Assembly (NCBI GenBank): GCA_002480085.1
Contig: DKPJ01000014.1
Location: 124,001 to 188,000 of the forward strand
Source: Enterobacteriaceae bacterium UBA7338
GTDB taxonomy: Bacteria; Pseudomonadota; Gammaproteobacteria; Enterobacterales; Enterobacteriaceae
DNA: 64,000 bases
Direction: 5' to 3'
Below are positions 1 through 8,916 of this stretch, one piece after another. Under the pieces are notes generated by a model that searched no databases, was not told where the DNA came from, and was given only the letters and a program-made list of their open reading frames with translations. How positions within the stretch are numbered: the first letter of the stretch is position 1; each line of letters begins with the position of its first letter. A program made the translations under genes and the position numbers.

Positions 1-1940
1 GCGTGCTGTAGCATCTGCGCCTCCAGCTCGTGGATCTTCTGCTGCAGCGCCTTCGGCGTCAGCGCCAGCTCGGACTCGTCCACCCCCACCGGCGAACGGG
101 ACTTACCACGCCCTTTCGCTTTGGTCTTGGCAATGTTCTCGCCCAGCGCCAGAATATCCACCACCTTCTTATTCAGGCCCTGCGGCGTAATGCCGTGCTC
201 TTCGTTGTACTGCTGCTGCTTCGCCCGACGGCGCTCGGTTTCGCCAATCGCCTTCGCCATTGACGGGGTGATCTTATCCCCGTAGAGAATGGCCTTACCG
301 TTGACGTTACGCGCCGCACGACCAATGGTCTGAATCAGAGAACGTTCAGAACGCAGGAAGCCCTCTTTATCGGCGTCGAGGATCGCTACCAGCGACACCT
401 CAGGCATATCCAGCCCCTCACGCAGCAGGTTGATGCCCACCAGCACGTTGAACTCGCCCAGACGCAGGTCGCGGATGATCTCCATACGCTCCACGGTATC
501 GATATCCGAGTGCAGATAGCGCACCTTCTCGCCGTGCTCTTCCAGATACTCGGTGAGATCCTCGGCCATACGCTTGGTGAGCGTGGTGACCAGCACGCGC
601 TCGTTAATGGCGACGCGCTTGCGGATCTCCGACAGCAGATCGTCCACCTGCGTGCCCACCGGGCGGACTTCGATAATGGGGTCAAGCAGGCCAGTCGGGC
701 GCACTACCTGATCGACAATCTCTTCCCCGGATTTCTCCAGCTCGTAGTTGCCCGGCGTCGCCGAGACGTAGATGGTCTGCGGAGCTAAACCCTCGAACTC
801 CTCAAACTTCATCGGACGGTTATCCAGCGCCGACGGCAGGCGGAAGCCGTACTCCACCAGCGTCTCTTTACGCGCCCGGTCGCCGCGGTACATACCGCCA
901 ATCTGCGGAATGGTGACGTGGGACTCATCGATCACCAGCAGGCCGTCGGCAGGCAGGTAGTCGAACAGCGTCGGCGGCGCTTCACCCGGCCCGCGCCCGG
1001 AGAGGTAGCGCGAATAGTTCTCGATGCCCGAGCAGTAGCCCAGCTCGTTCATCATCTCAAGGTCAAACTGGGTACGCTGGGTAATACGCTGCTCTTCCAG
1101 CAGCTTGTTGTTGGCCAGCAGCGTCTTGCGCCGGTCCGCCAGCTCCACCTTGATATCTTCCATCGCCTGCACGATGCGCTCGCGCGGGGTAACGTAGTGG
1201 GTTTTCGGGTAGACGGTATAGCGCTGAATGGTGGACTCGACGTGGCCGGTAAGCGGGTCAAACAGCGACAGACGCTCAACCTCCTCGTCAAACAGCTCAA
1301 CGCGTAGCGCCACGTCGTCTGACTCCGCCGGGAAGATATCGATCACCTCGCCGCGCACGCGGAAGGTGCCGCGCTGAAAGGCCTGATCGTTACGCGTGTA
1401 CTGCAGCTCCGACAGGCGGCGCAGGATATCGCGCTGGTTAATGATCATGCCGATAGTCAGGTGCAGCATCATCTTCAGGTAGAGGTCGGGATCGCCAAGG
1501 CCGTAGATGGCCGACACTGAGGCCACCACCACCACGTCGCGGCGCTCCAGCAGCGCTTTGGTTGCCGAGAGGCGCATCTGCTCAATGTGCTCGTTTACCG
1601 ACGCGTCCTTTTCGATAAAGGTGTCGGAGCTGGGCACGTAGGCTTCCGGCTGGTAGTAGTCGTAGTAGGAGACGAAGTACTCCACGGCGTTGTCCGGGAA
1701 AAACTCCTTCATTTCGCCATACAGCTGTGCCGCCAGGGTCTTATTTGGCGCCAGCACCATCGTCGGCCGTTGCAGATCGGCGATCACGTTGGCAACGGTA
1801 AACGTCTTCCCTGAACCGGTTACCCCGAGCAGGGTCTGGTGCGCCAGCCCGTCCTCCAGCCCCTCTTTCAGGCGGCGAATGGCTTCTGGCTGATCGCCAG
1901 AGGGACGAAAAGCGGAATTGAGTTTGAATGGTTTACTCAT
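1..1940 (-). CDS. uvrB: Excinuclease ABC subunit B (3' end lies outside the window)
   Basis: DNA damage-loading helicase of nucleotide excision repair, which takes damaged DNA from UvrA2 and recruits UvrC. The start is the ATG whose complement is at 1938-1940, giving MSKPFKLNSAFRPSGDQPEA. A Walker A GVTGSGKT lies near residues 39-46, and a YYDYYQPEAY stretch typical of the UvrB beta-hairpin region follows. About 646 codons are present; the E. coli protein has 673, so only the last 25 or so residues (part of the UvrC-binding C-terminal domain) fall off the left edge. This is a window cut, not a truncation. A LexA box lies 77 bases upstream, consistent with SOS induction. Confidence 0.98.
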   Translation of the reverse strand, partial: MSKPFKLNSAFRPSGDQPEAIRRLKEGLEDGLAHQTLLGVTGSGKTFTVANVIADLQRPTMVLAPNKTLAAQLYGEMKEFFPDNAVEYFVSYYDYYQPEAYVPSSDTFIEKDASVNEHIEQMRLSATKALLERRDVVVVASVSAIYGLGDPDLYLKMMLHLTIGMIINQRDILRRLSELQYTRNDQAFQRGTFRVRGEVIDIFPAESDDVALRVELFDEEVERLSLFDPLTGHVESTIQRYTVYPKTHYVTPRERIVQAMEDIKVELADRRKTLLANNKLLEEQRITQRTQFDLEMMNELGYCSGIENYSRYLSGRGPGEAPPTLFDYLPADGLLVIDESHVTIPQIGGMYRGDRARKETLVEYGFRLPSALDNRPMKFEEFEGLAPQTIYVSATPGNYELEKSGEEIVDQVVRPTGLLDPIIEVRPVGTQVDDLLSEIRKRVAINERVLVTTLTKRMAEDLTEYLEEHGEKVRYLHSDIDTVERMEIIRDLRLGEFNVLVGINLLREGLDMPEVSLVAILDADKEGFLRSERSLIQTIGRAARNVNGKAILYGDKITPSMAKAIGETERRRAKQQQYNEEHGITPQGLNKKVVDILALGENIAKTKAKGRGKSRSPVGVDESELALTPKALQQKIHELEAQMLQH

Positions 1941-2016
1941 GAATGGCTACCTGATGAAGGAATGAGCGGGCAGGTGAGTAATTTTACTCGCGACAGCGGA
2001 TTTTGCCAATAATTTA

Positions 2017-2036
2017 TACTGGATAAAAATCCAGTG
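2017..2036 (-). promoter_or_regulatory. LexA (SOS) box of uvrB
   Basis: TACTGGATAAAAATCCAGTG has the CTG-N10-CAG core and flanking bases of the LexA consensus. It sits 77 bases upstream of the uvrB ATG, as expected for this SOS gene. Confidence 0.88.
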
Positions 2037-2337
2037 GCAGACCAGAATATCTGTGTTACGTAAGGCAATTTCAAGCGCCGTAAGGAAAATTTGCCCCTGG
2101 GACAGAATTAAAAACTAAAAAAAATATCTTATCCCCAGAACTTTTTGCGATTTAACATTTGTCAAGTCGGGTGGTGAAAGTTTTGTGTCAGTGGGTGACA
2201 CTTTTCTTACATCCGTTGCTTTTATCTAACGCATTGAATTTTTTATCTTTATAGAAAAAGCCGCGTTTCGCATCAATTCATGCCCAGGCCGCGTGCTCTC
2301 TCGCTTTGCACGCGTTTTCTAACTCTAATGCACAAGG

Positions 2338-2360
2338 TTATCCACAGGAATAGTGGATAA
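2338..2360. promoter_or_regulatory. Inverted pair of DnaA boxes upstream of uvrB
   Basis: TTATCCACA (2338-2346) is a perfect DnaA box. AGTGGATAA (2352-2360) is the complement of TTATCCACT, a one-mismatch box facing the first across 5 bases. DnaA binding upstream of uvrB is reported in E. coli, so this probably modulates a distal uvrB promoter; function here is inferred. Confidence 0.65.
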
Positions 2361-2649
2361 CTGTCGCCAGCCCATACCCCCTGCGACTCAGCGAAAGTCG
2401 GGTTTTGCGAAACGGTGCGCAGGTAAAAAAATTTTCCCACCATTTTTTATCGCATTCAGATGCGACTGCACCATGAAAAATCAGATCTGCCTGTGACTAG
2501 CACTAACAGCGTGCAGATGCAATCGGTCAGACTACCGGATTGGGCTAATTTAGCGGTTTTTCTTCATCCTGCTCCGAAAAACAGAGCATAACACGCTTCT
2601 GGCAAGGCTTTTGCAACATATCTTTTACAGACCTGCCCCAGGAGATGAA

Positions 2650-3375
2650 ATGATGTTGAGCTTACGCGCAGTGAATCACTATTACGGCGATCGGCATACG
2701 CTATGGAATGTCGATCTCGATCTTATTCCTGGAACCTGCACCTGCGTGATGGGGCTGCCAGGCATGGGGAAAACGACCCTGGTCAACTGTATCTCTGGCT
2801 ATCTGCCGGTGGAGAGCGGGAGCATCATCTGGCATGAGGCAGGGGCAGCCCCGCTCAACCTGTTGCAGGTGAGGATGGAGGATCGCCCGGCGATGGGCAT
2901 CGCCTGCGTGCCGCAGGACCGGCGGATCTTTTCTCAGCTGACGGTTGAGGAGAATTTACAGGTCGCCTGGCTGGCAGTCGGCGAGCCGGGCAACGCCGTG
3001 ACGCGGGATATCTACGATCTCTTTCCCGAGCTGTACGCCCTGCGCCAGGTTAAGGGCGCAGGCCTGTCGGAGGATAACCAGCATCAGCTGGCGCTGGCCC
3101 GGGCGCTGGTGACCCGTCCGCGCCTGCTGATCCTTGATGAGCCGACCCGGGGGCTGGGCCAGGCCTTTATCCATAAGCTGGGTAACCTGCTGGTGCGCCT
3201 GAATCAGGACTTCGGCATGACCATCCTGCTGGCGGAGCAGCACCTGTCGTTTATACGCCGCGTCGCCGACCGCTTCTATCTGCTGCACCGGGGACGCAGC
3301 GTGGCCCAGGGGAGCGTTATGCAGCTGGATGATCCGCTGCTTTCCCAGTGGATGACGCCAACCCTAAAGCACTGA
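2650..3375 (+). CDS. Orphan ABC transporter ATP-binding protein, UrtE/LivF-like
   Basis: A single 241-residue ABC ATPase resembling the urea/branched-chain amino acid type (UrtE/LivF), here without any permease or binding-protein gene. Walker A GLPGMGKTT is at residues 35-43, the Q-loop VPQDRR near 88-93, Walker B LLILDEP at 159-165 and the switch His at 198. The signature motif reads LSEDNQ (139-144) instead of LSGGQ, so both glycines are lost. Of two adjacent ATGs I chose 2650, after GGAG at 2641; 2653 is equally possible. The 3' end overlaps the 3' end of convergent bioD by 59 bases. The E. coli locus lacks this gene. ATPase activity and partner are unknown. Confidence 0.75.
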   Translation: MMLSLRAVNHYYGDRHTLWNVDLDLIPGTCTCVMGLPGMGKTTLVNCISGYLPVESGSIIWHEAGAAPLNLLQVRMEDRPAMGIACVPQDRRIFSQLTVEENLQVAWLAVGEPGNAVTRDIYDLFPELYALRQVKGAGLSEDNQHQLALARALVTRPRLLILDEPTRGLGQAFIHKLGNLLVRLNQDFGMTILLAEQHLSFIRRVADRFYLLHRGRSVAQGSVMQLDDPLLSQWMTPTLKH

Positions 3376-4045
3376 GATCGAGCCAGCGGCCGGTTTCACT
3401 CTCTGGCGAGGCGTTCTCCAGCCACGGGATCTCGCCAAGGAACGGAGCGGGCAGCATGCGCTTAAGCGTCGCCAGATACTCCGCGTGACGGTTGCCCGGC
3501 GGCACGACGTCATTAGCGACCCAGCCCGCCAGTCGCAGTCCCGCCTGCTGCACCGCCTGAGCGGTCAGCACTGCATGGTTGATGCAGCCAAGCTTAACGC
3601 CCACCACTAAAATCACCGGCAGCTGCTCCTGGGTGGCCCAGTCGGCAAAGGTCAGGGTCTCCGAGAGCGGCGTAAACCAGCCCCCTGCCCCCTCTACCAG
3701 CACCCACTCCGCCTGCGCCTCCAGCGCCCGCAGTCCCGCCGAGAGCCTTTCAGCCTCGATAGGCTGTGCCAGCGCGGCGCTGACGATGTGCGGCGAGGTT
3801 GGCTCGGCAAAGGTGTACGGGTTGACAGCATCATAGCTCAGAGCCAGCGTGCTATTATGCTGTAGCGCCAGCGCATCGCTGTTGCGCAGCCCCTCCGGCG
3901 TTATCTCGCTGCCGGAGGCGACCGGTTTGTAGCCTGCGGTCTGCCATCCCGCCAGCGCTGCGGCCTGTAACAGGGCACAGCTGGCTACCGTTTTACCGAC
4001 TTCCGTATCCGTGCCGGTGACAAAATAGCGTTCAGTCACGTTCAA
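3317..4045 (-). CDS. bioD: Dethiobiotin synthetase
   Basis: ATP-dependent carboxylation and ring closure of 7,8-diaminononanoate to dethiobiotin, the penultimate step of biotin synthesis, in the cytoplasm. The P-loop GTDTEVGKT is at residues 11-19. The protein has 242 residues against 225 in E. coli. The extra C-terminal residues after LDLSAL are encoded where the gene overlaps the convergent ABC ATPase gene. Last gene of bioBFCD; its start overlaps the end of bioC by 14 bases, implying translational coupling. Confidence 0.96.
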   Translation of the reverse strand: MNVTERYFVTGTDTEVGKTVASCALLQAAALAGWQTAGYKPVASGSEITPEGLRNSDALALQHNSTLALSYDAVNPYTFAEPTSPHIVSAALAQPIEAERLSAGLRALEAQAEWVLVEGAGGWFTPLSETLTFADWATQEQLPVILVVGVKLGCINHAVLTAQAVQQAGLRLAGWVANDVVPPGNRHAEYLATLKRMLPAPFLGEIPWLENASPESETGRWLDLSALGLASSTGKAADHPAA

Positions 4046-4787
4046 TGACTCCCCAAAAAAGTGAATAGGTTAGCAGGCATCTGCCCTGCTGCTGCGGCCA
4101 CGCCAGCTGCAAACGCTGAAGCTGGCCGCGGGTCAGAGGCTGATTGTGCCTGCCTGCGTGCAGGTGCGTCGCGCCGATGCCCTTCAGCGAGCGCATGGCC
4201 GAGAGGGCGTCGTCAAAGGCAAGCGTGATACGCTCCACGCCGCAGCGGCCGCGCCAGGCGCTAACGGCGTCGGCCAGCGCCTCCTCCGCTAAAAATCGGT
4301 TGGCATGGGAACGTTTGTCTACTGCCTGCCAGGCCTGATGCAGCTCCGGTAGCGATCCGCCCGCCAGGGTAGTGAAGGCTACCGCCCCGCCGGGGCGCAC
4401 GACGCGATGCAACTCCCCCAGCGCCTGGCCTAGATCATTGCACCACTGCACCGCGAGGTTGCTCCACGCGAGATCGAACCGGGCCTCGGCCAGAGGCAGC
4501 GCCTCAATATCCGCCGCAACATAGTACTGGGCGGCCTGCTGGCTCTGCGCCTGCCTGAGCATCGGCAGGGAGAGATCCAGGGCGGTCACCTCCGCGCCGG
4601 CATCGCGCCAGTAGCGGCTCATGCTGCCCGGCCCGCAGCCCGCATCCAGCACGCTATCCGGGCTACGTTCGCCCAGCTTCGCCAGCAGCAGATCGGCGCT
4701 CTGCCGCTGAAGCTGGGCATGGCTGTCGTAGCTCTGGGCTGCCCGGCCAAAGGCCGCCGCCACGGCGCGCTTATTCACCAGGCTCAT
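4032..4787 (-). CDS. bioC: Malonyl-[acyl-carrier protein] O-methyltransferase
   Basis: SAM-dependent methyltransferase that methylates the free carboxyl of malonyl-ACP, letting the fatty-acid enzymes build the pimeloyl chain of biotin. Length 251 residues matches the family. The SAM-binding motif VLDAGCGPGSMSRYW lies near residues 45-60, followed by the acidic loop ALDLS. It overlaps the end of bioF by 17 bases and the start of bioD by 14, so it is a translationally coupled middle gene of the operon. Confidence 0.95.
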   Translation of the reverse strand: MSLVNKRAVAAAFGRAAQSYDSHAQLQRQSADLLLAKLGERSPDSVLDAGCGPGSMSRYWRDAGAEVTALDLSLPMLRQAQSQQAAQYYVAADIEALPLAEARFDLAWSNLAVQWCNDLGQALGELHRVVRPGGAVAFTTLAGGSLPELHQAWQAVDKRSHANRFLAEEALADAVSAWRGRCGVERITLAFDDALSAMRSLKGIGATHLHAGRHNQPLTRGQLQRLQLAWPQQQGRCLLTYSLFWGVIERD

Positions 4788-5928
4788 GCAGCACCTCCAG
4801 TAGACGATCGATATCCTCCGGCTGATGGGCCGCCGTCAGGGTCAGACGCAGGCGCGCGGTGCCTGCGGGCACGGTGGGCGGACGAATGGCCGTCACCCAG
4901 CACCCCTGGTGCCGCAGGCGCTCCGCCAGGCTCAGCGCCCGGCTGTTATCGCCGACGATCAGCGGCTGGATGGCGCTTTGTGAAGCGGTGATGCGCACCG
5001 GGAGCGACGCTGCGCCGTGGCGAAAACGCTGAACCAGCCCGGCGAGCGCCGCCCGGCGACGGTCGCCCTCCTCCCCCCGGATCACGCCCAGCGCGGCGCT
5101 GAGGGCCACGGCCTGGGCGGGCGGCATGGAGGTGCTGTAGATCAGGTGGCGGGCAAACTGCTCAAAATAGGTGGCGACCGCCTCGCTGCACAGCACCGCC
5201 GCGCCGCTGACGCCGAAGCCTTTACCAAAGGTGACCACCAGCAGCTCGGGCTTCACGCCCTGCTGCTGGCAGCTGCCGCGCCCTTCCCTGCCGGTGACGG
5301 CGATACCGTGAGCATCATCCACCAGCAGCCAGGCCCCGGCGCTGCGCGCATGTTCAGCGATAGCAGCCAGCGGCGCGCTGTCGCCATCCATGCTGAAGAT
5401 CCCCTCGGTCACCACCAGCTGCTGGCCGTCGCAGGTTTTATCCAGCAGCGTGGCGAGCTGGTCAACGTCGTTATGGGCGAAGCGCCGCAGCTGGGCCGGA
5501 CTGAGGCTGGCGGCCTCCAGCAGGGAGGCGTGGCTGAGCTTATCCGCCACGATGCGATCCTCTTTGCCGGTCAGGGCGGCAATCACCGCTTGGTTGGCGG
5601 CAAAGCCGGAGATAAACAGCAGCGCCCGAGGGTAGCCCAGCCAGTCGGCCAGCTCGCTCTCCAGGGCATGGTGCGCCCGGGTATAGCCGCTGACGTGCCC
5701 GGAGCCGCCGCTGCCTACGCCGTACTGCTCCGCGCCCTGCTGCCAGGCGCGTACGATGGCTGGATGCTGGCTTAAGCCGAGGTAGTCATTGCTGGAGAAG
5801 TTGCAGTAGCGGCTGTCACCTACCGTCAGCCAGCGCCCCGCGCCCTGCTCGACCACCCGGCGCGTACGCAGGGCGTCGGCAGCACGCCGATCGTCTAATG
5901 CGGCATCGATGCGCTGCTGCCAGCTCAT
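4771..5928 (-). CDS. bioF: 8-amino-7-oxononanoate synthase
   Basis: PLP enzyme that condenses pimeloyl-ACP with L-alanine to give 8-amino-7-oxononanoate. The 385 residues align end to end with E. coli BioF (384). The PLP lysine is Lys236 in TFGKGFGVSG, and the cofactor-stacking DDAHG motif is near 204-208. The start overlaps the bioB stop by 4 bases. Confidence 0.97.
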   Translation of the reverse strand: MSWQQRIDAALDDRRAADALRTRRVVEQGAGRWLTVGDSRYCNFSSNDYLGLSQHPAIVRAWQQGAEQYGVGSGGSGHVSGYTRAHHALESELADWLGYPRALLFISGFAANQAVIAALTGKEDRIVADKLSHASLLEAASLSPAQLRRFAHNDVDQLATLLDKTCDGQQLVVTEGIFSMDGDSAPLAAIAEHARSAGAWLLVDDAHGIAVTGREGRGSCQQQGVKPELLVVTFGKGFGVSGAAVLCSEAVATYFEQFARHLIYSTSMPPAQAVALSAALGVIRGEEGDRRRAALAGLVQRFRHGAASLPVRITASQSAIQPLIVGDNSRALSLAERLRHQGCWVTAIRPPTVPAGTARLRLTLTAAHQPEDIDRLLEVLHEPGE

Positions 5929-6965
5929 AGCGCCGCCGCGTTGTAGTACTGGTCGGTGTCGGCGTTAAAGATCTGCTGCTCCAGCTGCTGCTGTTGCTCG
6001 TTATCCCCGGTCATTACGTCGGTCTGCTGCGGGTTCAGCCCCAGCTTGCGGAACAGCTGGACGTCTTTGTCCTCTTCCGGGTTCGGAGTGGTCAGCAGCT
6101 TGCAGCCGTAGAAGATGGAGTTGGCCCCGGCCATAAAGCACATCGCCTGAGTCTGCTCGTTCATCTGCTCGCGACCGGCGGAGAGGCGCACAAAGGAGGT
6201 GGGCATCATGATGCGCGCCACCGCGATGGTGCGGATAAAATCGAAGGCGTCAACGTCGTCGTTATCCGCCAGTGGGGTGCCCTTCACCTTCACCAGCATG
6301 TTGATGGGCACGCTCTCCGGCGGCGTCGGCAGGTTCGCCAGCTGCAGCAGCAGGCCCGCGCGATCCTTAACCGTTTCGCCCAGGCCGACGATGCCGCCCG
6401 AGCAGACCTTGATCCCCGCGTCGCGCACTTTGTCCAGGGTGTCGAGACGCTCCTGATAGGTACGGGTGGTGATGATGTTGCCGTAGAACTCCGGGGAGGT
6501 GTCGAGGTTGTGGTTGTAGTAGTCCAGCCCCGCCGACGCCAGCCGCTGGGCCTGCGTTTCGTCAAGGGTGCCCAGGGTCATGCAGGCTTCGAGGCCCATC
6601 GCCTTAACGCCCTGTACCATCTGCTCCAGGTAGGGCATGTCGCGCTCGTGCGGGTTCTTCCACGCCGCGCCCATGCAGAAGCGGGTCGATCCGGCATTTT
6701 TCGCCTTGCGGGCCGAGTCCAGCACCTGCTCCACCTCCATCAGGCGTTCCGTCTCAAGTCCGGTTTTGTAGCGCGAGCTTTGCGGACAGTATTTGCAATC
6801 TTCCGGGCAGGCCCCGGTTTTGATCGACAGCAGCGTGCTGACCTGAACCTGGCGCGGGTCAAAGTGCTGGCGATGAATGGTCTGTGCTTCAAACAGCAGA
6901 TCGAGGAGCGGTTTTTCAAACAGCTCGGTAACTTGCGACATTGTCCAGCGTGCGTGGTGAGCCAT
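5925..6965 (-). CDS. bioB: Biotin synthase (radical SAM)
   Basis: Inserts sulphur into dethiobiotin to form biotin. The radical-SAM cysteines are Cys53, Cys57 and Cys60 (CPEDCKYC). Cys97 and Cys128 match known ligands of the second iron-sulphur cluster. Length 346 equals E. coli BioB. First gene of the leftward bio operon; its ATG is 45 bases from the BirA operator shared with bioA. Confidence 0.98.
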   Translation of the reverse strand: MAHHARWTMSQVTELFEKPLLDLLFEAQTIHRQHFDPRQVQVSTLLSIKTGACPEDCKYCPQSSRYKTGLETERLMEVEQVLDSARKAKNAGSTRFCMGAAWKNPHERDMPYLEQMVQGVKAMGLEACMTLGTLDETQAQRLASAGLDYYNHNLDTSPEFYGNIITTRTYQERLDTLDKVRDAGIKVCSGGIVGLGETVKDRAGLLLQLANLPTPPESVPINMLVKVKGTPLADNDDVDAFDFIRTIAVARIMMPTSFVRLSAGREQMNEQTQAMCFMAGANSIFYGCKLLTTPNPEEDKDVQLFRKLGLNPQQTDVMTGDNEQQQQLEQQIFNADTDQYYNAAAL

Positions 6966-7009
6966 GGGGCTTCTCCAAAAGGTGTATTTAGTTCATGTTT
7001 GGGTTATGA

Positions 7010-7043
7010 TCGTAAACCTAAATGTTTTTAATTTGGTTTACAA
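7010..7043. promoter_or_regulatory. bio operator (BirA-biotinyl-AMP binding site)
   Basis: TCGTAAACC (7010-7018) and GGTTTACAA (7035-7043) form inverted half-sites separated by 16 bases, the arrangement of the E. coli bioO consensus. It lies between divergent bioB and bioA and should repress both when biotin is plentiful. Confidence 0.9.
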
Positions 7044-7050
7044 GTCGATT

Positions 7051-8340
7051 ATGACCCAGGACGATCTCGCCTTTGACCGCCGCCATATCTGGCACCCCTA
7101 CACCTCCATGACTTCGCCGCTGCCGGTTTATCCGGTGGACGCTGCCCATGGCTGCGAGCTGACTCTGGCCTCCGGCGAGCAGCTGGTTGACGGCATGTCT
7201 TCGTGGTGGGCAGCCATTCATGGCTATAACCATCCGCACCTCAACGCGGCGATGAAAACGCAGATCGATGCGATGTCGCACGTGATGTTTGGTGGCATTA
7301 CCCATGCGCCGGCGGTAGCGCTCTGCCGCAGGCTGGTGGCGATGACCCCCGAGCCGCTGGAGTGCGTCTTTCTGGCCGACTCCGGATCGGTAGCGGTAGA
7401 GGTCTCGATGAAGATGGCCCTGCAGTACTGGCAGGCGAAGGGGGAGCCGCGTCGCCGCTTCCTGACCTTCCGCCGGGGCTACCATGGCGATACCTTTGGC
7501 GCGATGTCGGCCTGCGATCCGGACAACTCCATGCACAGCCTGTGGGCGGGTTACCTGCCGGATAACCTCTTCGCCCCTGCGCCGGAGAGCCGCTTTGACG
7601 GCGAGTGGGACGAGCGGGATATCGCAGGCTTTGCCCGTCTGATGGCCGCTCATCGCCATGAGATCGCCGCCGTTATCCTCGAGCCGATTGTGCAGGGCGC
7701 AGGCGGGATGCGCCTCTACCATCCTGAGGTGCTTAAGCGCATCCGCCGGATGTGCGACCGGGAGGGGATCCTGCTGATTGCTGATGAGATTGCCACCGGC
7801 TTTGGCCGCACCGGCAAACTCTTCGCCTGTGAGCATGCGGGCATTACCCCGGATATCCTCTGCCTGGGCAAAGCCCTGACCGGCGGAACGATGACCCTGT
7901 CAGCGACGCTCACTACCCGGGAGGTAGCCGAGACCATCAGCAACGGCGAAGCGGGCTGCTTTATGCACGGCCCAACCTTTATGGGCAACCCGCTGGCCTG
8001 CGCAGTAGCGAACGCCAGCCTTGAGCTTCTGGAGCACGGCGAGTGGCAGGTGCAGGTCGCCGCCATTGAGGCGCAGCTGAAGCGCGAGCTGGCTCCGGCG
8101 ATGGCCGCAGAGACGGTGGCCGACGTGCGGGTGCTGGGGGCTATCGGCGTAGTCGAAACCCACCAGCCGGTGAACATGGCCGCCCTGCAGCGCTTCTTCG
8201 TTGAGCAGGGCGTCTGGATCCGTCCCTTTGGCCGGCTGATCTACCTGATGCCGCCCTATATCATCTCGCCTGAACAGCTCAGCAAGCTGACGGACGCGGT
8301 GCTGGCGGCGGTGGCCCATCCCGCACATTTTGCGCCCTAA
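7051..8340 (+). CDS. bioA: Adenosylmethionine-8-amino-7-oxononanoate aminotransferase
   Basis: PLP transaminase that uses S-adenosylmethionine as amino donor to make 7,8-diaminononanoate. I place the start at 7051 (MTQDDLAFDRRHIWHPYTSM) because it matches E. coli BioA exactly in length (429) and lies just after the BirA operator; longer forms would run through the operator. Lys274 in LGKALTGG is the PLP lysine. Divergent from bioBFCD. Confidence 0.97.
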   Translation: MTQDDLAFDRRHIWHPYTSMTSPLPVYPVDAAHGCELTLASGEQLVDGMSSWWAAIHGYNHPHLNAAMKTQIDAMSHVMFGGITHAPAVALCRRLVAMTPEPLECVFLADSGSVAVEVSMKMALQYWQAKGEPRRRFLTFRRGYHGDTFGAMSACDPDNSMHSLWAGYLPDNLFAPAPESRFDGEWDERDIAGFARLMAAHRHEIAAVILEPIVQGAGGMRLYHPEVLKRIRRMCDREGILLIADEIATGFGRTGKLFACEHAGITPDILCLGKALTGGTMTLSATLTTREVAETISNGEAGCFMHGPTFMGNPLACAVANASLELLEHGEWQVQVAAIEAQLKRELAPAMAAETVADVRVLGAIGVVETHQPVNMAALQRFFVEQGVWIRPFGRLIYLMPPYIISPEQLSKLTDAVLAAVAHPAHFAP

Positions 8341-8391
8341 GAACGCACGGACTATTCTAGCCTTAGGGTAACAATCTACAGAGGAGCCATG

Positions 8392-8868
8392 ATGAGACTC
8401 ATTAGCCAGGATATTCACGAGGGCGAAAAACTACATAATCGTCATGTTTTCAACGGCATGGGTTACGAAGGCGATAATATTTCGCCGCATCTGGCGTGGG
8501 ATGAGGTGCCGACGGGCTGTAAAAGCTTTGCCGTAACCTGCTACGATCCCGATGCGCCCACCGGCTCCGGCTGGTGGCACTGGGTAGTCGTCAATCTGCC
8601 CGCCGATACCCGCGTGCTGCCGCAGGGCTCCGGCTCGTCGCTGGTTGCCCTGCCGGAGGGCGCATTCGAGACGCGGACAGATTTTGGCAAGGCCGGATAC
8701 GGCGGCGCGGCACCGCCGAAGGGCAAGACCCATCGCTACATCTTCACCGTTCACGCGCTGGACGTCGAGAAGCTGGACGTTGACGAAGATGCCAGCGGAG
8801 CGATGGTTGGGTTTAATATCCACTTCCACTCCCTCGATCGCGCGTCGATCACCGCCCTGTATAGCTAA
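8392..8868 (+). CDS. ybhB: YbhB, PEBP-like protein
   Basis: Cytoplasmic protein of the phosphatidylethanolamine-binding (PEBP/RKIP) fold; cellular role unsettled. The CYDPDAPTGSGWWHW segment carries the D-P-D-A-P anion-pocket motif and a later GAAPPKG-HRY segment completes the pocket. Of two adjacent ATGs the second (8392) gives the E. coli length of 158 and 5-base spacing from GAGGAG at 8381; the first would be too close. It is followed by a 10-bp stem hairpin. Confidence 0.92.
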   Translation: MRLISQDIHEGEKLHNRHVFNGMGYEGDNISPHLAWDEVPTGCKSFAVTCYDPDAPTGSGWWHWVVVNLPADTRVLPQGSGSSLVALPEGAFETRTDFGKAGYGGAAPPKGKTHRYIFTVHALDVEKLDVDEDASGAMVGFNIHFHSLDRASITALYS

Positions 8869-8881
8869 TCGACACGATATT

Positions 8882-8906
8882 GAAGCCGATTTACACAATC
8901 GGCTTC
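8882..8906 (+). terminator. Hairpin downstream of ybhB
   Basis: GAAGCCGATT (8882-8891) pairs perfectly with AATCGGCTTC (8897-8906) around a 5-base loop, 13 bases after the ybhB stop. The following bases are only modestly T-rich, so termination is inferred. Confidence 0.6.
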
Positions 8907-8916
8907 CCGTTTCGCT

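Larger units (their letters stand above)
1941..2649. other. Long uvrB upstream region
   Basis: A 709-base non-coding stretch between uvrB (minus) and the ABC ATPase gene (plus). It holds the LexA box and, about 400 bases from uvrB, two inverted DnaA boxes. I see no credible gene. An AT-rich part (2100-2280) could carry further uvrB promoters. No clear promoter for the ABC gene was recognised. Confidence 0.7.

Noticed and set aside
1..1940. uvrB as a truncated gene
   Set aside because: The missing residues are simply beyond the window edge.
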